NCBI RefSeq assembly: GCF_022458865.1
Contig: NZ_JAJNMU010000008.1
Span: 277,399-341,398 of the forward strand
Source of the DNA: Paenibacillus periandrae
Lineage (GTDB): Bacteria > Bacillota > Bacilli > Paenibacillales > NBRC-103111
Direction of reading: 5' to 3'
Length of the DNA: 64,000 bases
Below the pieces are notes generated by a model, which was given only the letters and a program-made list of their open reading frames with translations, was not told the origin of the DNA and searched no databases. The position numbers were made by a program, and so were the translations under genes. Below, piece by piece: positions 46,097 to 55,560 of the stretch (position 1 is the first letter of the stretch; the number at the start of each line of letters is the position of its first letter).

Positions 46097-46852
46097 ATGA
46101 CGCATTCATTTATATTTGAATTAATCAAAGAGCAGGAATTGATCATAAAACTTTTAGCGGGTGCAGAATCACGAAGAGATGTGATCATCGAGGATTTAGA
46201 GGATTATAAGGATTACACACCCATTGTTCGTCGATTATTGCTCGCCAGAGACAGGGAAACGCTTGCCGGAATTAACGGCGTTATTTCCGATTTTCTGAAC
46301 ATTCAACCTCAACTGCAATCCATTATCGAAATACTTATCGAGCCTTATGCGGAATACGTAGTTGTTGCCAGAGAAGAGGACGCAGTAAAAGCAATGGCTT
46401 TTTTAAAAGAGAATAACCACCCATCTGCTACATTCCTCATTCGAGATAAACTGATGCCCGTTTCAATCCCAAGTTCTGATCGTGAGCGGTTAACAAAAGC
46501 CAAGGGCTTTATCGGCTTTGCAACAGACTTTGTTTCTTACGAAAAACAAAACGACGATATCGTTTCAGTATTGATCGGAAATGTGATCATAATGGAATCG
46601 TTCCAATCTGCAAGGAAATTACCAGTTTCCATTCAACGAAATTATCGGATCATTTCGGTAATGGGAGAACAGATTCAATTTGGGTCTGTTTGGACTGTCG
46701 GCAAGTATGAGGACTCTAAGAAAGGCTCCATAGGCTGCTGGAAGAGACAACGTGTGCTGCAGGAAACATTAGATACAATTGAACAATATAAAACCAATCT
46801 TCAAGACATTCAAAATCGAATCAAAATTGAGCAAAATGATGAGAAGCTTTGA
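46097..46852 (+). CDS. free-standing SMC hinge-domain protein
   Basis: 251 aa; ATG at 46097 follows GGAGGG (46087-46092). The whole protein matches the hinge region of bacterial SMC: YTPIVRRLLLARDRETLAGI, then GVISDFLNIQPQLQSIIEIL, EYVVVAREEDAVKAMAFLKE, ATFLIRDKLMPV, GFIGFATDFV, VLIGNVIIMESFQSARKL and RIISVMGEQIQFGSVWTVG. Short coiled-coil stubs flank it. The ATPase head motifs (Walker A, ABC signature, Walker B) are absent. SMC hinges dimerise and bind DNA. Either a relic of a larger SMC gene or a domesticated hinge; good RBS and intact frame favour a working gene. Confidence 0.82.
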   Translation: MTHSFIFELIKEQELIIKLLAGAESRRDVIIEDLEDYKDYTPIVRRLLLARDRETLAGINGVISDFLNIQPQLQSIIEILIEPYAEYVVVAREEDAVKAMAFLKENNHPSATFLIRDKLMPVSIPSSDRERLTKAKGFIGFATDFVSYEKQNDDIVSVLIGNVIIMESFQSARKLPVSIQRNYRIISVMGEQIQFGSVWTVGKYEDSKKGSIGCWKRQRVLQETLDTIEQYKTNLQDIQNRIKIEQNDEKL

Positions 46853-46995
46853 TATCCAAAAAAGAAGAAAGAGTGAGGTATTATTTAACATTTTAGTTAT
46901 TCACTCTTCACACTTTCTAAAAGTAAATATCATAGGTTTTAATTATTAATAGCTATAGCGGATGTCATAACTTTAATGGTTTTGGAGGCAATAGA

Positions 46996-48015
46996 ATGAG
47001 AAAGGTTTGCATTTACACAAGGAGAACTGAAACGGACGGTGCACATTTTCTTGAGAGAGAACATGTCTTAAGTGCTGGGTTAGGTGGGATTAATTGTCTT
47101 GAGAAAGGTGTCGTCTGTGATGAAATTAACTCTAAGTTCTCAAAGTGGGAAACGCAATTTTTGCGATATTCCCCTATTTCCTTGCCTAGACAAATTCATG
47201 GTCCTGGTAAGAGAGGATCATTGAATCTGAAAGATGCTACAAAATCTGTAGTAAATGTCTTTACTCCAATTGATGTAAATGGTGTGGAGGACTTGGATGA
47301 CATTGGATTATGTTATGTGAGATTAGGCACACCTTATACGATACCTACATTACGGATTTTCAAGGAACGTTTGACCATTGTATGTGCAGATGAAGAGAAG
47401 GAGTCATTTATTAGTCGTTTGAAATCATGTAAGGAAACCGGATTTATGACAGTCCCTTATGATGAAATGCCATTTGGCCTCGCTTTGCTTGGTTTTCATG
47501 ATGGAAAGTGGCATTTAGCATGTAGTCCTGAACTTGAACATAAAAAAGTAATCGATGTGATACAAACAATTAAAAATGGTACTATTAATGTCCTTTCTGT
47601 GAATGAAAAGGAATCTTATTATAATTCTCATCAGCAACTGACCTTCAATGAAGATATTTATTCAAGGGTGATTGCTAAATTTGCTTTTAATTTTCTGGCA
47701 TACAGTATTGGACAGGATGAGGTTCTAGATGCAAGGTTTGATCCAATAAGGGAGTGGATAATTTCTGATCTGTCTTCTCCATCACCTATTCATCCTTTTG
47801 TTGTAGATAACAAATATGAGACAGAAGTGCCTGCCATGAATTTGGCTCATTCCATTAGTATTATTAAAGACAATGAAAAAAATATTTTTGGGATAGTATC
47901 CTTGTATGGTGGGGCATTTAGTTATGCTGTATTATTGTCTTCGGGGTATAAAGGTGATTTTTCTGTAAAGATACTAGTTTGTGACTGGAAGGAAAAAAAA
48001 GAATTCGCGTTTTAA
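46996..48015 (+). CDS. HNH_5-like endonuclease-family protein
   Basis: 339 aa, ATG behind TTGGAGGCA. N-terminal segment EREHVLSAGLGGINCLEKGV and CDEINSKFSKWETQFLR fits the HNH_5 pattern (E-H ... GG ... C-N/D ... F), where the H and N/D coordinate metal. The canonical first CxxC pair is reduced to CIYTRR. The rest (ISLPRQIHGPGKRGSLNLKD) is conserved in similar uncharacterised proteins of Bacilli. Possibly a defence or homing nuclease. Confidence 0.65.
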   Translation: MRKVCIYTRRTETDGAHFLEREHVLSAGLGGINCLEKGVVCDEINSKFSKWETQFLRYSPISLPRQIHGPGKRGSLNLKDATKSVVNVFTPIDVNGVEDLDDIGLCYVRLGTPYTIPTLRIFKERLTIVCADEEKESFISRLKSCKETGFMTVPYDEMPFGLALLGFHDGKWHLACSPELEHKKVIDVIQTIKNGTINVLSVNEKESYYNSHQQLTFNEDIYSRVIAKFAFNFLAYSIGQDEVLDARFDPIREWIISDLSSPSPIHPFVVDNKYETEVPAMNLAHSISIIKDNEKNIFGIVSLYGGAFSYAVLLSSGYKGDFSVKILVCDWKEKKEFAF

Positions 48016-48150
48016 CTTGCTGCCACAGCTGAAACGGTGACCCGGCTTACATTCCGCGCACAGATTGTCCCGACATTGAGCGCATGTGTAAAACGCGGCG
48101 GTATCATAATGGAATGTACATTTCATCGCGTGTTATACTTCAACGCAAAA

Positions 48151-48175
48151 ATCCGCAGAGTTCTTCTCCGCGGAT
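48151..48175 (-). terminator. terminator for the 63-aa minus-strand gene
   Basis: ATCCGC/GCGGAT stem; read on the minus strand it is followed by TTTTTGCG. It lies about 70 bp beyond the stop codon of that gene. Confidence 0.6.
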
Positions 48176-48246
48176 TCTTCGTCATACAGATGCTTCCGAA
48201 TATACCCATATATTACTATATTGTGGAGGAACTCTCAATAACTAAT

Positions 48247-48438
48247 TTACGTCTGTTCCCGTGCAGGATAGGCTGCCTTTATCGCGTCAAGGCTATCATA
48301 CTTTTCCGTTTCAAATACAATTATGGCCGGGCTTTTAGCGGTGCGGTCTTTTAAAATGTGACCGTAATAGCGGCCGTTCTTTTCGAAGATGACGAGCGTA
48401 CGGTTGGATTCGTTTAATAGCGAATAGCGTTCGATCAT
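48247..48438 (-). CDS. small conserved-looking protein (63 aa)
   Basis: ATG at 48438 behind CCGGAGGCT. Sequence NRTLVIFEKNGRYYGHILKD then IIVFETEKYDSLDAIKAAYP. A compact beta-hairpin protein, no family named. The overlapping plus-strand frame 48037-48354 has no RBS and is a shadow. Confidence 0.6.
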   Translation of the reverse strand: MIERYSLLNESNRTLVIFEKNGRYYGHILKDRTAKSPAIIVFETEKYDSLDAIKAAYPAREQT

Positions 48439-48674
48439 TTGCGTGAGCCTCCGGTTTTATTCCAATTGTATCATAGCTATTACCGTAACTACTTACATTT
48501 TAAGCGGTTAGTTACTAATACGTTATAGGAAGACATAAGTAACGTAGTCAGCTCGTCGAACTCCGGTGGTCTTTTTTCGTTGTCTTAAACGGAACTAGCG
48601 CATCCACGCGAAAGAGGTGGTCGCTTTTTATCGGGGACAGACGAAAGGGGACGGAAAATGAGTTAGGTATTTAA

Positions 48675-48848
48675 CGCGACTTTGCGATTGTTAACGAAGG
48701 TGAAGGATCGTGCACACTCTCGGCATTATTAGCGCATATCCTAACGCAGATGTGGGCGGTCAATCCTCTTAAGAAAAAAGAAATTGCACAGTATGTCGGT
48801 ATGAGCGCAGGGTACACGAGCAAGCTGCTTCGCGGGTTTTACACGTAG
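48675..48848 (+). pseudogene. helix-turn-helix gene remnant
   Basis: A frame with no ATG start reads SALLAHILTQMWAVNPLKKK then EIAQYVGMSAGYTSKLLRGF, a clear HTH pattern, before TAG. The missing start and the stop just upstream suggest a decayed or frameshifted small regulator. The stretch 48439-48674 holds no gene. Confidence 0.5.
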
Positions 48849-48862
48849 ACGATTTCGGCAGA

Positions 48863-49163
48863 TTGATATTGAAAGTATGTCCTGACCCATATGCTGGATT
48901 AGCATTTGATGGTGACCAGGGAGCTACAGGTTCACAAGGTACTCAAGGGCCACAAGGTGACCAGGGAGCTCTGACAGGTCCGTCAGGCCCAAGCAGGTTC
49001 GCAAGGAACACAAGGTCCGCAAGGCGCACCAGGTGTCTTTACAACAGCATTTGGATCATTATATGGGTCTACAACGAATATTTTAGCGGTCGCTGGAGCT
49101 AAAGTTGATTTCGCAAGCTGTAGGGAACATAATTGGATGGCTCTCTGCTTTTTTAAATATTGA
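48863..49163 (+). pseudogene. collagen-like repeat protein, frameshifted
   Basis: GXY triplets (GDQGATGSQGTQGPQGDQGA, then GPSGP) are followed by a shift of frame near 48990, after which AGSQGTQGPQGAPG continues and the globular end GVFTTAFGSLYGSTTNILAV reads on to TGA at 49161. Relatives are exosporium or surface filament proteins (BclA type) of Bacillales. Start and most repeats are missing. Confidence 0.75.
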
Positions 49164-49256
49164 CGCAAAAAGAGTTTCCTTTTTTATGTTTAGGCCGTAT
49201 ACTATTAGGTAATTATTCCTATATTGGGTGAAAATTTACATGAAAATGGGGATATT

Positions 49257-49950
49257 ATGGCGTTTATTGTACTGCTGTTGTTTCTAGCGTTTTTGTACCT
49301 ACTCCTCTCACTTATTAAGCCGAGTGTCTTCTTAGGATTCACTAAAATGAACTTAACACGTGGAAAGACCGCACTCCTTGCACTAGGCGCCTTTATCCTC
49401 ATGTGTGTAGCGGCTGCCCTTTCTGACTCCGACTCAAAACCGGCTACTACGGTAGTTGCGGAAGCAAAACCAGGAGCTGCCGCTCTATCTCCAGAGGAAA
49501 AAGCCAAGATGGAAGCAGAAGCTAAAGCTAATGTTGAGGAGAAAGCTAAAGCAGAAGCTAAAGCAAAGGCGGAGACCGAAGCTAAGGCTAAAGCTGACGC
49601 TAAAGCAAAGGCAGACGCTAATATTCCTAATGAATATAAGTCTGCATTAAAAAAAGCTGAATCTTACGCAAAAACAATGAACATGTCTAAAAGTGCTGAA
49701 CATGTCAAAACAAGGAATTTATGATCAACTTATTTCTGAACATGGGGAAAAGTTTACAGAAGACGAAGCACAGTACGCAGTCGACAATATAAAAGCCGAT
49801 TTCAATAAAAATGCCTTGATTAAAGCAAAAAATTATCAGGATTCTATGAAAATGTCATCAGCAGCGATACGAGACCAACTAACTTCTAAACACGGTGAAA
49901 AATTCACAAAAGAAGAAGCCGATTATGCTATTAAGAATTTGGATAAATAA
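49257..49950 (+). pseudogene. Ltp-family membrane lipoprotein, frameshifted
   Basis: The first part has two TM segments (FIVLLLFLAFLYLLLSLI and ALLALGAFILMCVAAAL) and an A/K/E-rich linker, then an Ltp repeat ALKKAESYAKTMNMSK. A 19-nt near-duplication (AACATGTC-AAAA twice, 49680-49711) shifts the frame. In the new frame IYDQLISEHGEKFTEDEAQY and a second repeat ALIKAKNYQDSMKMSSAAIR complete the domain to 49950. Ltp proteins are phage-encoded superinfection-exclusion factors that block DNA entry. Possibly revertible by loss of the duplication. Confidence 0.8.
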
Positions 49951-50243
49951 AACTCAAAATGCCCTACATGTTCTGATTTGGAATGTGGGGCTGTATCTTT
50001 ATTTATAGAAAAGACCAAAGACATAATAACAGACAAAACCCCCTACTTCATGAAGAGGTAGAGGGTGTGTATTTTAATTGATCTCTGTAACAAGGGGTGG
50101 TATCAGCTATGCTAGTATTACCCCTTATTATCAATTTCGACCAGATATCTCCGTCTCCAACTCTCTCACACGACGATAAAAAGTGACAACAACTTTATCT
50201 CTTAAAACAAAAGGCCGCAATTTATGCGGACCTTTTAAGATTA

Positions 50244-51233
50244 TTACATATTCTCAAGAGGGTTAGATGTTACCATAGCCCTCATTTTTTCCTTATTAAC
50301 CGTAGTATATATTTTAGTTGTGTTTGGATCCTTATGTCCTAATAATTCTGCAATTGCTAATAAATCCGCGTCTTTTCCTTCGTTGTAAAGCACGGTTGCA
50401 CATGTGTGCCTCAATTTATGAGGGCTTACTTTAAAACCTGCTCCAGCTTTTGCCCCAGATACCAAAGCGATTTCTTCAATGATGAGTTCAACTCCCCGTC
50501 TCGTCAACCGATCACCACGCTTCTCAGAAACAAAGAGGGCAGGTTGATCAATTCGATTACGTCGATTTAGAATATCCTGACGAACAGGCCTGTAAGCATC
50601 TAATGCTCGAACGATTTTTGGAGTAAGCATAAGCTTGCGCTCTTTATCTCCTTTCCCAATAATCGAAATAGTACCCTCATATTCATCAATGTGTATTAAG
50701 TCAATACTAACGAGTTCCGAAACTCGGAGTCCAAGCAGTAGGAAGATGACTGTTATTAGATAATCACGCTCTGCAATTTTTCGTTGCGCAGCTGCACGTT
50801 CCATTTTTATAGCATCTTCCAAAGTAAGGCTTTTCGGGATTCTTGTCTCTAATTTAGGAGAGTCAATTGACTGAGCAACGTCGTATTTTAGATATTGCTG
50901 CTTAACTGCCCATTTAAAAAAAGCTTTAATGGCAGATATTATACGCGCCCTTGTAGTGGCGTTAAACAGCTTATTTGCTTTAGGGTGAGGCTTCAAAGAG
51001 CCGCTTCTTAGCTCGATTGTTTTCGGATGCCTCAACGTGCCAAGGAAAAGTTGCAGATCATTAGATGTCACTTGGTCCAAATATAAAATCTCTCTACGGA
51101 TCTCTTTAAGCCAAGTAGACATTCTGATTATAGTGCTATTATATGATTCAACCGTTGCCTTAGAGTAGTTTTTATTTACTTCAAGATAAATCGAGAAGGG
51201 ATCGATCAGATCCTCTATGGTATAGTTTGGCAT
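50244..51233 (-). CDS. tyrosine recombinase (XerC/D-like integrase)
   Basis: 329 aa. Core-binding domain YSKATVESYNSTIIRMSTWL; catalytic R in LGLRVSEL, K in IIGKGDKERKL, H-x-L-R-H in SPHKLRHTC, H in LLGHKDPNTT and Y in IYTTVN: complete. The start codon lies near a gap facing the candidate defence pair at 51.6-53.4 kb, divergently oriented. Probably integrates the island that carries them. Confidence 0.9.
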   Translation of the reverse strand: MPNYTIEDLIDPFSIYLEVNKNYSKATVESYNSTIIRMSTWLKEIRREILYLDQVTSNDLQLFLGTLRHPKTIELRSGSLKPHPKANKLFNATTRARIISAIKAFFKWAVKQQYLKYDVAQSIDSPKLETRIPKSLTLEDAIKMERAAAQRKIAERDYLITVIFLLLGLRVSELVSIDLIHIDEYEGTISIIGKGDKERKLMLTPKIVRALDAYRPVRQDILNRRNRIDQPALFVSEKRGDRLTRRGVELIIEEIALVSGAKAGAGFKVSPHKLRHTCATVLYNEGKDADLLAIAELLGHKDPNTTKIYTTVNKEKMRAMVTSNPLENM

Positions 51234-51391
51234 TATTTCACCTCAATATAATCATAACATGAGGGAGGGGGATATGAAAACATTTGTTCTAATCTGAAAC
51301 TGAAAAAGGAATTGCTTGGTATTCTATGGAATAGTTAAAGTGGGACAGGGGAATAATTATCCAATTTACTAAATTAAATTAATGTCATTAA

Positions 51392-51429
51392 TTACTTCAC
51401 TGTATACCGATACTGTGAAGTAAACTAGA
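51392..51429. repeat. palindrome at the left edge of the nuclease/HEPN cassette
   Basis: TTACTTCAC (51392-51400) and GTGAAGTAA (51415-51423), with an inner GTAT/ATAC. The same outer arms form a second palindrome at 53442-53475, on the other side of the two genes. Confidence 0.6.
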
Positions 51430-51597
51430 ATGAAAGAGAGGTAGCGTTTCTTGTATCATCATTTGCCAGCTACTCATCCAAAAAATAACTTCAGAGACAT
51501 TGAAGCTGCTGGACTTGGATTATTCCTTATAATGTAAGTTAGACCCTAATTATAAGCACTTTGTGATTTCAATCTATAAAGAAGGGGTGTAAAATAA

Positions 51598-52422
51598 TTG
51601 GAGTTTAGTGTTATCGTTAAGAAAATTAGCAACTTGGATGGATTTGCTTTTGAAGCTTTTTGTAATAGGATTTTTCTAAAAAAATTCAATGACTATTACT
51701 CTACACGTCCTCATAAAGATGGAGGAATAGATGGAGTGATTGTAAAAGATCATCATATTTTCTCTATGACTACTGAAAAGGATTTAAAGGGTAAAGCTGC
51801 GAGAGACATTGAACGAGTATTACAGGAACATAAGGATTTTATTAAAGTATGGACTTTTGTTACAAATAAAAATTTCGATGATAAAATGTTGACCGTGGTA
51901 CTACCGGCAATGAGAGTTAAGTACTCAAATATTAATATTCATTTTATGGGTCTTAATGCTTTAGCTTCGATTGCAACGGAGGTTAAATATGATAATCAGA
52001 CGGAGCTTCAATCAATTTATGGTGTTATTGATGATCTATATCTTGGTATATTTCAGAGTTTCTTCCGTCATGAAAGCAAAGGTATCGCTAAATACAATCC
52101 ACTTTATGTAATCAATTATATCTGTTTGTTGCATAATGAAGAGCTAGATAGAGGAGTCGTAAATCCACACATTTGGAAGAATCGGATAAATTGTTTTCCA
52201 GATGAGTTCATGTTCGTAGATTCAATCTCCGGGGTTATTTATTCGAAAGAATTTTTATTGAAATTCTTTGACCACGAAATAAGTCAATTAAAGGACGACA
52301 CTTTCTTTGATTTTCATTCACGATACGATCAGTTTCTCCTGGAAAATAATTTTTCATTGCTCTACACTGATGATGACAACAATTACAAAATGATGAATCC
52401 TTCAATCATTGAAGTTTGGTAA
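51598..52422 (+). CDS. Mrr-like restriction-endonuclease-fold protein
   Basis: 274 aa, TTG start behind GAAGGGGTG. Residues 11-65 (NLDGFAFEAFCNRIFLKKF, HKDGGIDGVIV, HHIFSMTTEK) follow the Mrr-type layout: helix with F-E-x-F-C, then G-G-I-D45-G, then a strand with E60-K61, where ExK/QxK is expected. The core resembles a PD-(D/E)XK nuclease with a slightly altered last motif. The C-terminal 130 residues are an unknown helical domain. The next gene follows directly after the stop (TAAATG), so they are one operon. Confidence 0.65.
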   Translation: MEFSVIVKKISNLDGFAFEAFCNRIFLKKFNDYYSTRPHKDGGIDGVIVKDHHIFSMTTEKDLKGKAARDIERVLQEHKDFIKVWTFVTNKNFDDKMLTVVLPAMRVKYSNINIHFMGLNALASIATEVKYDNQTELQSIYGVIDDLYLGIFQSFFRHESKGIAKYNPLYVINYICLLHNEELDRGVVNPHIWKNRINCFPDEFMFVDSISGVIYSKEFLLKFFDHEISQLKDDTFFDFHSRYDQFLLENNFSLLYTDDDNNYKMMNPSIIEVW

Positions 52423-53425
52423 ATGAAAATACATGATCCTGAGAATGAGGAGAAGAGGTTACTTGAGAAGACAATCCTTTTTAGTAGAAACTGAAAATGT
52501 TTTAAATGAAGTTTCAAGACAGTTTGATTTTGTATGGCCGTCACTTGCTGGCATTGCATTTTTACAAAAAGAATTAAACAATTATAGAAACAACAATCCA
52601 ACTGCTTCGGAATATGATTGTCAAACAATTTTCGTCCAAGATCAAGCATTATCAAGAATTAGCTTCACTAATATATTCCCCAACAAGTCAATGGACGATT
52701 TTAAAGAAGAGCAGGCTAAAGCTCTATTATTTAGTTTGTTTGCTTTATATGAAGGTTGGCTTCTGCACCTTAAAAACAAAAGGTTGATAAACAACCAACA
52801 GTATAAAGGACTCCAGTTTTACGATAGCACTGGGAGACACAGAGTTTTAATTAGTATAGCAAATTCTAGAGAATCAATATTGCTAAAAGAGGCATTTTAT
52901 GACAACTTATCAAGTAATAGAAGATACTCATTGAATAAATTTAATAACCAGTTATTGTGTTACAGGGTATTTAAGGAGATAAGAAACTGCATAATCCATA
53001 ATGCAGGCTTGTGTAGCACTGAACTTTACGACAATATTAATCTATTTTCAAGCTTAATTACAGTTCCCACAGATCTTAATGTAAGACAATTATTTAACAT
53101 TAGTGCTATGAATATTGGAGATAAAATTAATCTTGATCTATTTGATGTTGTTGGCTTATCAGATATCATCATTAAAATGATATGGACAATTGATACTGAG
53201 TTATCGAAATCTTTTATATCAGAACAATGGTTTATCAGCCAATTGATAAGTGGAAATTCAAAGCACTATCCCAGAAATGACACAATTGTGCTAAAAAAAA
53301 ATCTCCGCAAAACAAAGAGTTTTGTACAAAGTTTAGAATTTCCTAAACTTAAAAGATGGGATGAGATTTACAAAAGAATCTCCGATACAAATGGTCGTTT
53401 TAAAAAACAGCAAGAGTTGACTTAG
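52423..53425 (+). CDS. HEPN-motif protein with apparent 1-nt frameshift
   Basis: The ATG at 52423 directly follows the stop of the nuclease gene; it reads MKIHDPENEEKRLLEKTIL, then stops 6 codons after a T5 run (52478-52482). With one T fewer it continues VETENVLNEVSRQFDFVWPS and stays open to 53425, about 333 aa. A start at 52433 in the second frame gives an odd Arg-rich leader and no RBS. The core holds ALLFSLFALYEGWLL and EIR-N-C-I-I-H-N (R184-x4-H189 in the 52433 frame), the RNase motif of HEPN domains. Likely an RNA-cutting effector or its sensor, paired with the nuclease. The run could be a sequencing error, a phase-variable tract or a true lesion. Confidence 0.6.
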
Positions 53426-53441
53426 TTTAAGTAATCGATAA

Positions 53442-53475
53442 TTTACTTCACAGAACCGTTATTCTGTGAAGTAAA
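53442..53475. repeat. palindrome at the right edge of the nuclease/HEPN cassette
   Basis: TTTACTTCACAGAA (53442-53455), 6-nt loop, TTCTGTGAAGTAAA (53462-53475): perfect 14-bp stem. Its outer arms match those at 51392-51423. Confidence 0.7.
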
Positions 53476-53560
53476 AAAACTTGAAGCACTTTCTCAGCCT
53501 TTACGTAGTTGCTGTCGGATGACAAGAACATTGTCTGATAACTGACAAGAACATTGTCCG

Positions 53561-53895
53561 TGGTCCGCGATGAGCTTTTGGATCATGGTTTCAAACAGCT
53601 CGTCCATGAATACGTTCATCCGCACCCCACGAAAGTCGTTCAAGGTCCGGAAGTCTGGCTGTTGCATCGCTGCCAGCCACATCGCCGGGAGGTTTTCGCG
53701 CAGCAGCTTTTCGATGCCACGGCAAGAGTAAACCTTTTGCGAGTAGCCGTAAAGAATCACCTTAAGCATCATTTTGGGATGGTAGGCACTGCGGCCTCCG
53801 CCTGTGTAGTGGGCAACCAACTGCTGATCCGAAATGGCTTCGATCATTTCATCAATGACACGCGCCACATGGTGGGCAGGAATGAATAGTTCCAA
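53561..53895 (-). pseudogene. IS1182-family transposase, N-terminal fragment
   Basis: About 110 codons matching the start of an IS1182 transposase (PAHHVARVIDEMIEAISDQQ, GGGRSAYHPKMMLKVILYGY, PDFRTLNDFRG). The DDE core is absent; the frame runs into the left end repeats of the surrounding element. The 400 bp upstream (53896-54300) have no gene. Confidence 0.85.
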
Positions 53896-54146
53896 ATTCG
53901 TTTTACCTTACGCGCAGAACAAACCATGCAGCGCCGACCATGCAAGGCTGGACGATTGGAACAAAGGGAGTATAGCCGGGCAGTTTTAGTCCGGCGCTGC
54001 CCCTGCCGTGGAATGTCTTTCGTCCACCCCCTAAGGGGGTGGCCTTGCATGGTCATAGGCGTGGAGTGGTAAGGTCGGAGCGTAAGGTATAAGCCCCCTG
54101 GTGCTCGGATCTAGAAGCATTTACAAAGAATTGTTAGTTCAATAAA

Positions 54147-54186
54147 ACAGCGGCAGCCATGGTTTCGCCCATGGCTGCCGCTGTTT
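54147..54186. terminator. perfect 17-bp terminator hairpin
   Basis: AACAGCGGCAGCCATGG (54147-54163) and its exact complement (54170-54186). The arms work in either direction. It lies downstream of the minus-strand cargo gene. Confidence 0.7.
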
Positions 54187-54300
54187 CGTTTATAGGGGGT
54201 CTATCTACAACTAAATTTCAAACACTGACCTTTGTTATCTTGAAAACTGGTGGGAAGACAATACTTCTAGTCTCTTGCTTTTTCAGAGACAATAACTCTT

Positions 54301-55560
54301 TCAAACTTTTTTTGGCTTGCGTTTTAATTTTTTGTTACCAATTGATATAAACCCCGGACTAGTATCGTCCTCTGAAGTCAAAATATAATTCTCATGAATG
54401 TAGTCTATCATTTCTTTTACTGAAGACGGTCGTTCCAGTATATATGTTTGTTCTTCGGCAGTTAAGCCATTCAACGTCGAATCGTAAAGACTTGTCATCT
54501 GAGTCACAACTTTATCAATCGGCTGGAAACTTTGCATAATTTCATTTAAGAACCTGGGATGGAATTTAAATGAGTTTCCTCCCTTACTTAGCTCAGGAAA
54601 GCCTTCCTTTGATGTGGTAAATTCAATGCCCTTACTTCGGAACTTATCTTTAAGTACTGCATGATCAAGATAACACAGAATAATGACCTCTACTTCCAAC
54701 AGGTGCAATCTATTTTTCAGAGAAATGGGAAATGCGAGTGGAGGCATGTGGAATATGCTTTCCCTTGGTTCCTCGACCAAAGCTGAAAGCCCTGTCCAAG
54801 TAGGCTCTTTAAAATCGAACCGATCGGTTATGAGCGCGGAGCCAGCGTCTTCTATGTACTCAGTATTGATTGCTACATAAACTAAACCCGGTTCTGCTAG
54901 AACTGAGGAACTTCCTGATTCATTACTCATACATTCCTCAATAAGCGTATCAAGGAAGGAAAAGTTGTCCTGAAATTCTGTTACATCAACTACAATTGTT
55001 CTCGTAATCAAATCTGCTTTATATAACTTCCCAAAGCCTCTTTCTAAATACTCCTGCAACCAGAAATTTTTAGAGAATTGCCGCCCTGTTCTTCCCTTTA
55101 ACATTTCTTCAATTTCATCTGGCGTCGATGTCTTACACTCGTAGATATGAATCTTGTCAGGTGACTGAATCACCTCTACTACATCCCCGGTTGTTATGCA
55201 ACGAGTCGTATCTGCTAAAATATATATCTTCTCTTTGGCTAAAGGTTCAAATTTCTCTATTATCTTCAGAATAGTATCTTTTTGCGATGAAAGAGGCGTT
55301 TTCCCAGACTCAAACTTTCCTAATTGTCTTATTGTAAAGGATTCTAGCACAGACCACACCATGGCTTCGCTGATGGAGTAAAGCCGATTCTGATGATAAA
55401 GCCACTCCTCCTTCTCCGCTTCTCCGCTTTTCATTATTTCTTCCTCACACTTAAGCAGTGCTTTAACTAATTCTTTTTGTAGCTCCCAGAATGAATAAGG
55501 GCTATTTATTTTTTCAAACCTCTCGTATAGTTCATACCTGTAAGCCATTAATTCGTCCAT
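54301..55560 (-). CDS. PD-(D/E)XK-like protein, transposon cargo
   Basis: 419 aa. The mid part holds TTGDVVEVIQSPDKIHIYEC then K-T-S: the order GD ... ECK is the D...ExK metal site of the PD-(D/E)XK superfamily, followed by GRTGRQFSKNFWLQEYL, a helix often seen behind the core. The N-terminal 90 residues are helical (YELYERFEKINSPYSFWELQ) and the last 150 a separate domain. Length and layout fit a defence nuclease or virus-type recombinase, but no named family is recognised. It lies between the two ends of the transposable element. Confidence 0.65.
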   Translation of the reverse strand: MDELMAYRYELYERFEKINSPYSFWELQKELVKALLKCEEEIMKSGEAEKEEWLYHQNRLYSISEAMVWSVLESFTIRQLGKFESGKTPLSSQKDTILKIIEKFEPLAKEKIYILADTTRCITTGDVVEVIQSPDKIHIYECKTSTPDEIEEMLKGRTGRQFSKNFWLQEYLERGFGKLYKADLITRTIVVDVTEFQDNFSFLDTLIEECMSNESGSSSVLAEPGLVYVAINTEYIEDAGSALITDRFDFKEPTWTGLSALVEEPRESIFHMPPLAFPISLKNRLHLLEVEVIILCYLDHAVLKDKFRSKGIEFTTSKEGFPELSKGGNSFKFHPRFLNEIMQSFQPIDKVVTQMTSLYDSTLNGLTAEEQTYILERPSSVKEMIDYIHENYILTSEDDTSPGFISIGNKKLKRKPKKV

